Source: a virus
IMG/VR virus record: IMGVR_UViG_3300009154_000033
Location: 49,695-113,694 of that record
Reading direction: 5' to 3' (one strand)
DNA length: 64,000 nucleotides
Both the position numbers and the translations under genes were made by a program. Under the pieces are notes generated by a model that was not told the DNA's origin, did not search any database, and was given only the letters and a program-made list of their open reading frames with translations. Positions 32,865 to 40,781 of this stretch are shown here, piece by piece (the stretch's first letter is position 1; every line of letters begins with the position of its first letter).

Positions 32865-33380
32865 TTAGAAGTGGAAATCCACTAAAACTAGGAACTGATT
32901 TTCAGGGTTAGCGTCTATACGCTTACGGAACTCCGACAAGTTGGTATCCCACATTTCCAGATCGTAAATAGCACTATCAGATACCCACTCACCATTTAGA
33001 AGTTCAGATAGTTTCTTAGCGTAATAGAGAGGCATACTTTCAGGAACAGACCAGTCTGCCTCGTGGTCGTAGTTGTGGCTGAACAAGATGTCCTGCTTGC
33101 CCTCGTTATAGAGCTTTTGTCTGTAATTGTCTATGTCTGCGTATCTGTGTTTTAGATAGATAGCAATAGCTTTTTCAGCAGTTTCAGGATCATCTGAATA
33201 CCGGAGTGTGTCAAGCTCGGCTTTTTCGCCAAATACATTTTCACTTTCCCAGCGACCAGCGAAAGATACCTCTGAATTAGATGAAACTTCGTTCCAGTCA
33301 GACCACTTTGGTTCTCCGTCGCTGAACTTGTCGGCTACTATTCCTCTTGCCTGTTCGTGAGTGTCTGCCACAACTAGCAT
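32865..33380 (-). CDS. Hypothetical protein
   Basis: 171 aa starting MLVVADTHEQARGIVADKF, with WSDWNEVSSNSEVSFAGRWE and a C-terminal EFRKRIDANPENQFLVLVDF. The first strand-helix resembles the small ferredoxin-like 'AxxxAxxxV' domains of phage proteins. Promoter TTGACG/TACAAT near 33427-33456 with a GAACTAC leader. Confidence 0.6.
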   Translation of the reverse strand: MLVVADTHEQARGIVADKFSDGEPKWSDWNEVSSNSEVSFAGRWESENVFGEKAELDTLRYSDDPETAEKAIAIYLKHRYADIDNYRQKLYNEGKQDILFSHNYDHEADWSVPESMPLYYAKKLSELLNGEWVSDSAIYDLEMWDTNLSEFRKRIDANPENQFLVLVDFHF

Positions 33381-33444
33381 TATTTGTGAAGTGTGAATTT
33401 TAGTGTCCTTCCGTCTTTGTAGTTCTATTGTATAACTTTTATTT

Positions 33445-33678
33445 CTATTCCGTCAAGCTGTGGAGTGTATTTCCTTGATCCTCTAAGTATTGTCTCAGAC
33501 TGACCCCTGCTGACCACCCCCTAGATGTCGGTTCAATAAAAACTATGTCGTTGGCAAATCCATTTTTGCCCCAACGCCACTCACCATTTATGTATTGTAG
33601 CTGTCCAGCATAGATGTATCCGTTTAGTAGGTCTAGGTCTAGGATTAGTTGCGCTCTTTTTATTCCTGTTATAGCCAT
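33445..33678 (-). CDS. Small GFxNGxW-type protein
   Basis: 77 aa from the ATG overlapping the upstream stop (TAATG). Contains YINGEWRWGKNGFANDIVF. Shares with the next two genes a short strand pattern around N-G-x-W; likely divergent paralogs. Confidence 0.5.
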   Translation of the reverse strand: MAITGIKRAQLILDLDLLNGYIYAGQLQYINGEWRWGKNGFANDIVFIEPTSRGWSAGVSLRQYLEDQGNTLHSLTE

Positions 33679-33893
33679 TAGCCCCACCACTCGGCTAACG
33701 GATTATGAGTTCTCAATGCCTCTAAATACATCTCGTCGGTTTCAGGTGAAATGTAAAGTTGTATCTCTACCGGAAAAGTTGGTTTTCCTTGTATAAGCAT
33801 TTGCCATTTACCATTTACAAATCCGTATTCCCTATGACGAATTCTGTATTCCAGTTCTATCTCGGTTTCTTTTCTTATGGTTGGTCGCATCAT
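33678..33893 (-). CDS. Small GFVNGKW protein
   Basis: 71 aa. YGFVNGKWQMLIQGKPTFPVEI aligns with FGFVNGKWHYIHKRRPLFGIEI in the gene upstream: tandem duplicates. Ends ARxHNPLAEWWG. Function unknown. Confidence 0.55.
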   Translation of the reverse strand: MMRPTIRKETEIELEYRIRHREYGFVNGKWQMLIQGKPTFPVEIQLYISPETDEMYLEALRTHNPLAEWWG

Positions 33894-33894
33894 T

Positions 33895-34107
33895 TTAGAA
33901 ATCTTCCGATAGAGGTCGGCAGTGCTTGTCTAGCCAATTTCTATAACGCACTTCATCAGCAGGATCCTCAACGATAGTAATTTCTATCCCAAAAAGAGGT
34001 CTGCGCTTGTGTATGTAGTGCCACTTACCATTTACAAATCCAAAGTTTGCTACGAGTGTGTGATACTCCAAGCTAGACGGTGTTTCATTTCTATTTCTTA
34101 TATCCAT
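33895..34107 (-). CDS. Small GFVNGKW protein, leaderless
   Basis: 70 aa from MDIRNRNETPSS. A -10 TACCAT (34114-34119) sits exactly six bases upstream of ATG, with TTGATT as -35, so the transcript probably starts at the ATG; the longer upstream frame is rejected. Paralog of the next gene. Confidence 0.55.
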   Translation of the reverse strand: MDIRNRNETPSSLEYHTLVANFGFVNGKWHYIHKRRPLFGIEITIVEDPADEVRYRNWLDKHCRPLSEDF

Positions 34108-34138
34108 ACCTAAATGGTACAGGTTATATAAAAGAAAA

Positions 34139-34384
34139 TCAAGCCACAAAGCCGGGTGAAAGAACCGGTGAAACGCAACCGTCGCACAGCAGGAACTCAA
34201 TGTCCTCGTCGCTGTCGTCGGTTGATAAAACGATCACGCAAGGATAGAAACCGTTAGGTGTATAGGCGATCGGTTCGTCGCAGTTTTCGCAGACCTCGAA
34301 TACGCCGAACGTAGTTAGCCCAAACTCCTCGGCTTGGACAGCGTCGTGTTCGTTGTTCATAACGTGTAGCTCTATGTGTTGCAT
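34139..34384 (-). CDS. Acidic zinc-binding-like protein
   Basis: 81 aa with CENC and CDGC pairs 40 residues apart and an acidic STDDSDEDIEF segment. Probable zinc ribbon. Good ribosome site (GGAGAC before CAAATG). Confidence 0.55.
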   Translation of the reverse strand: MQHIELHVMNNEHDAVQAEEFGLTTFGVFEVCENCDEPIAYTPNGFYPCVIVLSTDDSDEDIEFLLCDGCVSPVLSPGFVA

Positions 34385-34442
34385 TTGGTCTCCGTTTCAG
34401 GTCTAATGCCATTTTACGGGACGTTCTTAATAGGTGATTTGG

Positions 34443-34676
34443 CTACTCCCAGTGTTCGAGACACTGCCTTTGTTCTTCCTCACTTTCGAAGATACGGATT
34501 ACGTGAATACAAGGGTCTCCACCCTCGTCAAACTCGTTCTGTTCGGTTGCAGTCATAGGTGTTCCGTCGTGTGTGTTGCACACAACTTGTGGAATAATCC
34601 AGCCTTGTTTCTTTCCATAGTCCAGCCACTCGGCTAGGTCGGAGTTGCGTTCAGGGTCTTTTATAAAATCAGTCAT
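34443..34676 (-). CDS. Conserved phage hypothetical (HDGxP...GGDPCxHVIRI)
   Basis: 77 aa. EWLDYGKKQGW, CNTHDGTPMTATE and DEGGDPCIHVIRIF follow a pattern I recall from many actinophage and marine phage small proteins. Function unknown. Confidence 0.6.
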   Translation of the reverse strand: MTDFIKDPERNSDLAEWLDYGKKQGWIIPQVVCNTHDGTPMTATEQNEFDEGGDPCIHVIRIFESEEEQRQCLEHWE

Positions 34677-34680
34677 AGCT

Positions 34681-34875
34681 TTACTTTACTTTCTCTAAAC
34701 AGACAGTGCAAATTTTTTCTAGACAAAAACCCTCGTTGTCGGTGTTGCACTCATAGTTGCACTCAAGGCTTGATTTATGTAGATATCTTTTGAATTGATG
34801 TAGGCAGTCCAAGTCTCTGGTCAAGTCAAACTTGAACCCCATTGAACTTGCTCTAATGATGTCGGGAGTATTCAT
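34681..34875 (-). CDS. Small Cys-rich protein, leaderless
   Basis: 64 aa. CNYECNTDNEGFCLEKICTV is the Cys cluster. TACGAT (34882-34887) is six bases from ATG, with TTGACT 16-17 bases further up. Confidence 0.55.
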   Translation of the reverse strand: MNTPDIIRASSMGFKFDLTRDLDCLHQFKRYLHKSSLECNYECNTDNEGFCLEKICTVCLEKVK

Positions 34876-34917
34876 ATGTATATCGTATCGGTTTAATTGA
34901 AAAAGTCAAGAAGAATT

Positions 34918-35065
34918 TTTGCCATCGGCTGTGGAGCTAACTTCTGATGAGTTTCGTTGGAAGTTTGAGGATGCGAAAGCTTCCAGGCGGCGGGAACTTC
35001 AAATGAGGTTCGTTGGAAGTTTTTGCCTGGAAAGCTACTTTCAGATTTATTCCCGGTTTGGCAAA
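34918..35065. repeat. Non-coding site with two 13-bp repeats inside an inverted repeat
   Basis: Two copies of GTTCGTTGGAAGTTT-type repeat (34953-34966, 35009-35023) in intergenic DNA. The second is enclosed by AGCTTCCAGGC / GCCTGGAAAGCT (34978-35037, one bulged A) and by GAACTTC/GAAGTTT. A candidate cis-acting site. Confidence 0.6.
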
Positions 35066-35067
35066 AA

Positions 35068-35097
35068 AAAATCCCCGCTGTTTAGGCGGGGAATTTT
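35068..35097 (-). terminator. Rho-independent terminator
   Basis: TCCCCGCC-TAAAC-GGCGGGGA (as CCCCGCCTAAACAGCGGGG) then nine T on the minus strand after the 89-aa gene. Confidence 0.85.
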
Positions 35098-35366
35098 TAG
35101 TCGAGTTCTGTCATATACCAATGTCGAAAAGCTATTGCTGTTCTTCTGTCTGCAGACGTCCATCGGTTTCTTATCCACTCGTCGTCAAACAACTCTGATG
35201 GTTTGTGAGGTTGTCTGACTCTAGTGTTTGCGTCTTTTAGATAGTCAATGCAATAGTATGGCGATTTGTGTTGGAATGCTATCCACTCGCCCAAATGTTC
35301 AATGATGAAATATTGGCATGTGTCGCAAACTTTTAGTTCCCACTGTTTGTCATTGCCTATACGCAT
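35097..35366 (-). CDS. Hypothetical Cys-pair protein
   Basis: 89 aa from MRIGNDKQWELKVCDTCQYF, start overlapping the upstream stop (TAATG) with AGAGGA before it. CDTC near the start and a Trp/Arg-rich end (DEWIRNRWTSADRRTAIAFR). Last gene of a three-gene Cys-rich operon. Confidence 0.55.
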   Translation of the reverse strand: MRIGNDKQWELKVCDTCQYFIIEHLGEWIAFQHKSPYYCIDYLKDANTRVRQPHKPSELFDDEWIRNRWTSADRRTAIAFRHWYMTELD

Positions 35367-35641
35367 TAGTTTTCCTCTTTGAAAATCCAATTGTTTTCAA
35401 AATCATGTCTGACATTTTCGTGGTCTTCGGCGCAACTAATGCACCACCACTCTCTATATCCGTTAGACACATAATCAACGCATTCGCTGGCTAGTCCGTC
35501 TCCACACCCCTCGCAAGTGAAGCAGTTTGACCCGTTCATACAGTCAGAACATTGATAATACTGTTTGTCTCCGGTTATAAACATTGAGGCTGCCCCGATG
35601 TTGGAGATTAGTTCGGGACAGGAGTAGCATTGCTTACTCAT
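35366..35641 (-). CDS. Multi-CxxC zinc protein
   Basis: 91 aa with CYSC, CSDC, CFTC, CGDG and CISC: several zinc knuckles in a row, like treble-clef or LIM-style small proteins. Overlaps both neighbours by a few bases, so translationally coupled. Confidence 0.6.
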   Translation of the reverse strand: MSKQCYSCPELISNIGAASMFITGDKQYYQCSDCMNGSNCFTCEGCGDGLASECVDYVSNGYREWWCISCAEDHENVRHDFENNWIFKEEN

Positions 35642-35852
35642 CGTAGTAGCCTTCCTCGTCAGCCTCTTCGTCGAGGTCTTGACAACAACTCATACACAAT
35701 CCGTGTTCGAGCATTTCTTCTGGGGTTTCAGTAGAGCAGTCTCTGCATGTGTTCTCGCAGTTTGTGCAGGCGGTTAGCTCGCCTAGTTCAGTAAAGATCA
35801 TAGACGTCGGTTGCCATATCAGGCACCTCGTGCATTTTAGATTTTCTTCCAT
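35634..35852 (-). CDS. Multi-CxxC zinc protein, leaderless
   Basis: 72 aa with CTRC, CTNC, CRDC and CMSC, and an acidic tail. -10 TAACTT (35859-35864) is six bases from the ATG, with TTGCAT 17 bases further; probably leaderless. Confidence 0.6.
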   Translation of the reverse strand: MEENLKCTRCLIWQPTSMIFTELGELTACTNCENTCRDCSTETPEEMLEHGLCMSCCQDLDEEADEEGYYDE

Positions 35853-35893
35853 ATAAGTAAGTTATCACCTTATATAAAAGAATGCAAGTTTAT

Positions 35894-36676
35894 TTATGGA
35901 ATTACTGTAAAAAAGTTTCCGGTCTCTAAAGCGAGACGTTCGAGGCTTGGAAAGTCTGGAATGCCGGTTACGCTGCTTCCGATGTATCCGATTCTTCGTT
36001 GGAAGTTTGCGAAGGCTGCAGTCGTTTTGTGGTCCCACTCTCCTCGCTTAGCTCCGCGCAAACCAACGGTCATACCGAGTGCAAGTTGGATAGTTGTTAC
36101 GTACGGGTGCTTGAGTCCTGGAATGATGACTGAACTTTTAACGAACGGCTTCGTTGGAAGTTTACCTGGGTCCGGATCGCTCCTCTCCTCCTGCTTCGAA
36201 AATGTTCGTGAGAAGTTTGGCCGCGCGAAGGCAAGCACGTCGTAAACATATCGGTTTCGTCTGTAGACGCCATCATTGGCCTGGCTGCCTTTTGGAGTTC
36301 CGTTGGAGGTTTGAGCTTCGATCGTCTGAAACATCCCGTGCTTTAAAAAGTGCTCGACGTCAGTGACGATTCCTACGTGAGGCATACCCAGATCTCCTCC
36401 GTTGGAAAAGCTGAAGAAGACAATGTCGCCTGTTTTTGGTCGAACGTGCGTCATCCCTCGTTGGAAGTAGTAGCTCAGAGCTGCAGCTGTGTGCACATGG
36501 GATGGCAAGTTCAAACGAACGGTTCGTGCGATCACGTCGATGAAGCTGCCGTTCCAATCCTTGTCTGGGTACCCAACCAGTTCTCCGTACGTTGAACCTT
36601 TGTTCATACGTGCTTGATACCCAACGTGGTTACCAGCTTCCCTAAGGAATGCTTCGCGGTTCGCTCTCGTCATCAA
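35894..36676 (-). CDS. CHAP/NlpC-like endolysin homologue lacking the catalytic Cys, with PG-binding domain
   Basis: 260 aa. The domain follows the phage CHAP-like amidase outline: GYPDKDWNGSFIDVIA, TGDIVFFSF, GMPHVGIVTDV, TIEAQTSNG, GVYRRNRYVYDVLAFARP. Family members have W-C-G at the first motif; here the codon is AAC (DWNGSF), so the nucleophile is missing, although the His (PHVGIV) and Glu remain. Residues about 195-250 look like a peptidoglycan-binding domain (LALGMTVGL, TTAAFANFQRRIG). It may bind wall without cutting, or use another mechanism. Overlaps the upstream gene by 35 bases. Confidence 0.7.
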   Translation of the reverse strand: MMTRANREAFLREAGNHVGYQARMNKGSTYGELVGYPDKDWNGSFIDVIARTVRLNLPSHVHTAAALSYYFQRGMTHVRPKTGDIVFFSFSNGGDLGMPHVGIVTDVEHFLKHGMFQTIEAQTSNGTPKGSQANDGVYRRNRYVYDVLAFARPNFSRTFSKQEERSDPDPGKLPTKPFVKSSVIIPGLKHPYVTTIQLALGMTVGLRGAKRGEWDHKTTAAFANFQRRIGYIGSSVTGIPDFPSLERLALETGNFFTVIP

Positions 36677-36848
36677 TCTCTCCGGTCGTTAGAAGTTTCT
36701 CCAGGGCCTGCAGCAGCAAAGCTGCTTCGTTGGCTCTGGCTGTAAGTCTTATATGTTCTAGTCTAGTGGACGCCTGGTTAACGTCTGCAGCAAGCTGGGA
36801 TGCGAGTTCACGTGCGTTCGTTAGAAGTTGCGGATCCGAGCTATGCAT
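36642..36848 (-). CDS. Small helical protein
   Basis: 68 aa, almost all alpha-helix with heptads (LLTNARELASQLAADVNQAS; ALLLQALEKLLTTGEI). Between the probable small terminase and the endolysin-like gene. Could be a packaging accessory; unrecognised. Confidence 0.5.
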   Translation of the reverse strand: MHSSDPQLLTNARELASQLAADVNQASTRLEHIRLTARANEAALLLQALEKLLTTGEIDDESEPRSIP

Positions 36849-36853
36849 GTCGG

Positions 36854-37879
36854 TTAGTCCTCCTGGATTTCTGCGTCGATGACGTCTTCGTTGGAAGTTG
36901 TAGATCCGGCAGCGGGTGCAGCTGCAGCTTCCTGGTTCGGATCAACTTCGTTGGAAGTTACCAGGATGCCTGCCTCACTGAGCTTAGACGCAGCTTCAAT
37001 TGCGTTCGTTGCAAGTCGGTTCAGACGTTCAGCAATGATGCTTGCGGCCGGACGAACATCTAATGAGATGTTGGTATCAATTTCCATTCCTCCACGTACT
37101 CCGGCTCGGTCAAGAATTTCGGTGGCGGCTTTAAGCTTTACCGGTTCACTCTCAGCGAACTCCATCATTTGTTCTAGAACGTCGACGGCGTAAGGAGCTG
37201 CCTGGAATAACTTCTGACGAGCTCGTTCGATGTCATCGCCTGGACGATGCTTCACTGACCTGAGGTGGATGCGGCAAAGTCCGTCATCTTGTAGACGTCC
37301 TGAAGACCAGAGCTGGCAGCGGATCCCATCATCCTTTACGTTGGAACATCTCGTTGGAAGTGCGGCCGGCTTTCTCTTTCCAGACGTAGGCGGGCTGGAT
37401 TGTTCTTTTATATAAGCACGGGTTGCGCCGATGACCCAAGGTGGGCAGATGTAGTCGGAAGCTTCTTCAGCGATGAGATCGAGGCCCGTTAGATAATCTG
37501 AGTTTTTGTTCGTTGGATCTGACAGGATGGGTTTCTTTTCAGCAAGAGAGAGGATACGTTTCTCGGTTGCCATTTCTGATGAGATAGCTTGGATCAATCC
37601 CGTTGGAACTCCGTTGGATGCGTAGACCGGTATCCAGTTGAACTTCGCACGACGTAGGAGTTGTCGGTTTTCAAACGTATCTTCGCAGACGCCGCGGTCG
37701 CTCTCTTCAATGCCGAGGAGTGAAAGGTCTGGACGTAGGTTTAAAGGTTCATTGATTTCTATAATAGGAGCTTCGAGCTCTGGAGTTTCGAAAGGATCTG
37801 AAGGGATGGCCTTAACTTCCAATGGACGTTCATTAGAAGTTGAGGATCCGGATCCTAGATCCGAGCTATCGTCTGTCAT
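36854..37879 (-). CDS. Probable terminase small subunit
   Basis: 341 aa. The middle has a Cys/His module (RCSNVKDDGIRCQLWSSG; LCRIHL) and then AAPYAVDVLEQMMEFAESEP and LKAATEILDRAG, the helical pattern typical of actinophage small terminases (helix, then AA..ILDRaG). Both ends are low-complexity and contain TSNE three times, encoded by copies of the 13-bp repeat. Small terminases bind the packaging site, often inside or near their own gene. The distance from terL (about 22 kb) is unusual. Moderate confidence. Confidence 0.6.
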   Translation of the reverse strand: MTDDSSDLGSGSSTSNERPLEVKAIPSDPFETPELEAPIIEINEPLNLRPDLSLLGIEESDRGVCEDTFENRQLLRRAKFNWIPVYASNGVPTGLIQAISSEMATEKRILSLAEKKPILSDPTNKNSDYLTGLDLIAEEASDYICPPWVIGATRAYIKEQSSPPTSGKRKPAALPTRCSNVKDDGIRCQLWSSGRLQDDGLCRIHLRSVKHRPGDDIERARQKLFQAAPYAVDVLEQMMEFAESEPVKLKAATEILDRAGVRGGMEIDTNISLDVRPAASIIAERLNRLATNAIEAASKLSEAGILVTSNEVDPNQEAAAAPAAGSTTSNEDVIDAEIQED

Positions 37880-38171
37880 ATGTTCCTTCGTTCGAAGTTT
37901 GGATCGGATGGAGTCAACCGGGGAGAGGCTCGTGACTCCACCCGACCTCTTTTGCGTTTGTTTTTGTAAACGCTAGTAAGGGGAGCCTCTTCCGCAACCT
38001 CTTTTATATAAGGTTGATAGTTCTCATTATGGGGGTAGTTTGAAAAGTTTTTTAGGCGTGAGGTGTGAGAACGCTACTCTTTCTGGTTTAGAAACAAAAA
38101 AATCCCCCCGAAACCATAAGGCTTGTAGGGGGGACTAAGTAAAGTTTTGAAGTTTTACTTTTTAAAATAAA
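37880..38171. other. Intergenic region with terminator and possible promoter
   Basis: Holds a C6/G6 hairpin (about 38103-38137), an AT-rich TTTTATATAAGG box (about 38004) seen also near 34.1 and 35.87 kb, and one degenerate 13-bp repeat (37883). No ORF seen. Confidence 0.5.
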
Positions 38172-38642
38172 CTACTTGGCAAATTTGCCTCTGCTGTCTT
38201 TTTTCTGTACCAAGGCTCTTTCACGAAGTTTTTGGTTTCTTTCTTCGTTTTTGTAGAAAGGCTCACGATATGAAAGCTCGGCCACTTCATCTCTGTGAAC
38301 TAAATAGTATTTATCATTACCTAGAACATAATACTTTTGTAGTCGTCCTTGATTGATGTGGTAATTTAATGCTCTTCGATTTAGGTAAAGCATTTCAGCA
38401 GCTTCATCCAAAGTAACCAAATCAGGGTGAACTTCTAAAACACGGTCTAGCCATTTAGACGCTAGCCGAGCTTCATTGAGATCGACCAGAAAGTTCCAAC
38501 CATTTGGGTTTTGATATCTTTTTAGTCTGCCTTTTTTAATCCAGTAGTGAACCATACCGACAGTAACGTAAAGAGCTTTACCTGCTTCTTTTGCAGTTAC
38601 CAACTCTACTTCTTTTTCTTGCAATTGCATATCTCCCAGCAT
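38172..38642 (-). CDS. Protein with two MerR/excisionase-like winged HTH units
   Basis: 156 aa. Two tandem units: VTAKEAGKALYVTVGMVHYW-IKKGRLKRYQ and VTLDEAAEMLYLNRRALNYH-INQGRLQKYY. Each looks like the HTH_17/excisionase family, which binds DNA in recombination or as a regulator. The C-terminus is basic (RERALVQKKDSRGKFAK). The start is uncertain (ATG 38642 or 38630). Confidence 0.7.
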   Translation of the reverse strand: MLGDMQLQEKEVELVTAKEAGKALYVTVGMVHYWIKKGRLKRYQNPNGWNFLVDLNEARLASKWLDRVLEVHPDLVTLDEAAEMLYLNRRALNYHINQGRLQKYYVLGNDKYYLVHRDEVAELSYREPFYKNEERNQKLRERALVQKKDSRGKFAK

Positions 38643-38812
38643 TCTTGAGTTTTTTCTAGCCTAGCATTTCTGTCTGACAAAACTCTAATTCTGCGTTGTT
38701 CTTTTAAATCATCATCTAGTCCCCAAATAGTAGGGGGCCAAGTTTTAGGAGGTTCAGGTGGATCGATTATAAACCTTCCAACAGAATTTCTAAGCGGTTC
38801 ACTAATGCTCAT
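38606..38812 (-). CDS. Small protein, tandem paralog A
   Basis: 68 aa: NSVGRFIIDPPEPPKTWPPT, then a helix and ECWEICNCKKKK. It shares SVGRFI, ERNAxLEKTQECW and CNCK with the upstream gene, so the two are tandem duplicates. They overlap by four bases. Confidence 0.55.
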   Translation of the reverse strand: MSISEPLRNSVGRFIIDPPEPPKTWPPTIWGLDDDLKEQRRIRVLSDRNARLEKTQECWEICNCKKKK

Positions 38813-39090
38813 TGGGTTCCTTTACTTTTTTCCTTGCAATTGCATTCTCCCCAACATTCTTGAGTTTTCTCCAATTCGGCGTTTCTCTCTAATAAATTTT
38901 GTATTTTATATCGTTCTCTTAAGGAATCGTTATGTTGAAAAATTACATCTAATGTTTCATCATCCATGCTTAAGGTGTAAGGCAGCGGTAGTCCTAATTC
39001 TGGGTCGGAAGGATATATAAACCTTCCAACAGAATCTCTAATCGGTTCACCATTTGCTTTTTTCAAAGGTTCATTGTTCTTTGGATTCAT
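38809..39090 (-). CDS. Small protein, tandem paralog B
   Basis: 93 aa: DSVGRFIYPSDPELGLPLPY, then IQNLLERNAELEKTQECWGE-CNCKEK. Longer copy of the downstream gene. The Cys cluster may bind metal. Function unknown. Confidence 0.55.
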   Translation of the reverse strand: MNPKNNEPLKKANGEPIRDSVGRFIYPSDPELGLPLPYTLSMDDETLDVIFQHNDSLRERYKIQNLLERNAELEKTQECWGECNCKEKSKGTQ

Positions 39091-39220
39091 CTACTTCTTC
39101 TTCTTCTTCTTCTTTCTTGCTGGGATGACATTTGGTGCAATCACAATACCAAATCTTGTCGTAATATTTAATTTCTGTTTTGCAGTTTTCGTGATGACCC
39201 GTGGCACAAAAACCGCACAT
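39071..39220 (-). CDS. Cys/His-rich micro-protein
   Basis: 49 aa: MCGFCATGHHENC, then YCDCTKCH and a run of six Glu. Zinc-finger-like. Overlaps the start of the next gene by 20 bases. Too short for common length cut-offs. Confidence 0.5.
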   Translation of the reverse strand: MCGFCATGHHENCKTEIKYYDKIWYCDCTKCHPSKKEEEEEEVDESKEQ

Positions 39221-39224
39221 TGGT

Positions 39225-39707
39225 CTACTCGGGTTCTTCGCCCTCATTAAAATCCTCTGGTGTCGGGGGTTCTGGATATTCTTCTAGGTAGGATACAAAT
39301 GCTTCGTAAAGCATATCCGGAGTTAATTCTGGAGTATCTTCGTCAATTTCTTCTTCGTACTCTTCCATAGCTGTTCGTTCGAACTCTAGATCATCTTCAA
39401 ACTCTTTCTCTTCTCTAGAAAGTTCATTGTAGTAGTCATCTTCTTCGGCTTGACGATTTGACTCTTCTTGACTTTTTTCCATCCACTGATCAATAACTTT
39501 AATTAGCTCGCCCATTGTTAAATATTTTATAACCCCATTCCAATCTTCAGAGTTGCGTAAAGCTAGTCTAAGCAAGTCCACTGACATTTTCAATCGTTGC
39601 ATATCAGCTGGCATACTTAACACTCTCAAAACTTTAAGTCCGGGGAGTTCGTGCATTGGCATAACTTCCAATTCGATATCGGAAATCTCTAAAACTATAT
39701 ATTCCAT
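39225..39707 (-). CDS. Highly acidic hypothetical protein
   Basis: 160 aa; about one third Glu/Asp, especially in the second half. It begins MEYIVLEISDIELEV, nearly repeating MEKIVELEISDIELES inside the upstream gene: a small internal duplication. Start overlaps the upstream stop (TAATG). An acidic mimic or chaperone is possible, unsupported. Confidence 0.55.
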   Translation of the reverse strand: MEYIVLEISDIELEVMPMHELPGLKVLRVLSMPADMQRLKMSVDLLRLALRNSEDWNGVIKYLTMGELIKVIDQWMEKSQEESNRQAEEDDYYNELSREEKEFEDDLEFERTAMEEYEEEIDEDTPELTPDMLYEAFVSYLEEYPEPPTPEDFNEGEEPE

Positions 39708-40192
39708 TACAGACCTTTCGAAACAAGAGGGGTGATTTTAAGTTTTGGATCATTGGAGAAGGTTATACCCCAACCCTCGCATTGAGGGCAGTCTTCCGTA
39801 TTCACCCTATGAACTATTCCGGTGCCTGTGCATTTAGGGCAAGTGATAAGTATCTCACCATTTAGATTTTCATATTCATAAACGCTTTCCAGCTCTATAT
39901 CAGAAATCTCTAATTCAACTATTTTTTCCATAATTTTCTGGATAACTTCATTGGCATTGAACTCGCTAATGGTATTCATGTATTGCTCAATCCAGACTTT
40001 AACAATTGTGCCTTTGGCACTAATTGAATAAGTTGCTCTGCCAGTAACATCTTCTCTAACGCCGATGCTTTTGTAGATTACATCTCGAGCGATCTGAACT
40101 GCTTCATCTAGGTATTTAACTTCTAAGTATTGACCTTGCTTTGTGTATCTGAACTCGGCGTAGGTCTGAACTATTGGTCTATCTATTGTCAT
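39707..40192 (-). CDS. Protein with DnaJ-type zinc motif
   Basis: 161 aa. C-terminal CPKCTGTGIVHRV and CPQCEGWGITF are CxxCxGxG units. N-terminal part is alpha/beta (FRYTKQGQYLEVKYLDEAVQ). Operon with the acidic protein. Confidence 0.6.
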   Translation of the reverse strand: MTIDRPIVQTYAEFRYTKQGQYLEVKYLDEAVQIARDVIYKSIGVREDVTGRATYSISAKGTIVKVWIEQYMNTISEFNANEVIQKIMEKIVELEISDIELESVYEYENLNGEILITCPKCTGTGIVHRVNTEDCPQCEGWGITFSNDPKLKITPLVSKGL

Positions 40193-40216
40193 TATGTATT
40201 TATCCTATCGGTTATC

Positions 40217-40633
40217 TTATCGGCAGTCAACACAAAGAAATGCGTTGTACCCGTGTTTACCATTTTGAGAGATCGCTACTGGACTAATTGGCTTTTCCAC
40301 ATCACATCTATCGCATTTAGGATCAATCAGCCACTTAATCTCTACTCCAAGAGATTTTGCCTTAGACATAGATTTACTCAAAGCGTGTGAAGTTCCTGAT
40401 CCATTAGTTTTTCTCAAAAACAGTCTTGTATCAGATACTTCCAAAACTAGACGAATCTGCTTACAATCGCAAGCCATCCTGGTTGGGTTACAAGCTACAA
40501 CATCAGCATAAGTTGAATGTCTTGTATTTGGGTGTCCGCAGATACAGATCCGTCCATCACGTTCTCTAGTTCGAATAACTTCTTCTTCTGCAACTTGTAA
40601 AGCTTCTTCTTCCGAGAAATCGAAAAAGCTCAT
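40217..40633 (-). CDS. Cys-rich hypothetical protein
   Basis: 138 aa from MSFFDFSEEEALQV (AAGGATGCA before ATG; the longer TTG frame is less likely). CICGHPNTRHS, CNPTRMACDC and CDRC...CVDC make two or three zinc sites. First gene of the 38-40.6 kb minus operon. Confidence 0.6.
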   Translation of the reverse strand: MSFFDFSEEEALQVAEEEVIRTRERDGRICICGHPNTRHSTYADVVACNPTRMACDCKQIRLVLEVSDTRLFLRKTNGSGTSHALSKSMSKAKSLGVEIKWLIDPKCDRCDVEKPISPVAISQNGKHGYNAFLCVDCR

Positions 40634-40781
40634 TGCATCCTTATTTTCTTCCAATTTTATCTCCAATCGATAATTAAAAATGATACCTTACGAAACAACT
40701 ATAACACAACTAAAAACCCATTTATTGGTTTATTTCAACCTTTTTTTACTACGCGTATAGAGAAAAAATTCCGCATTAAGG

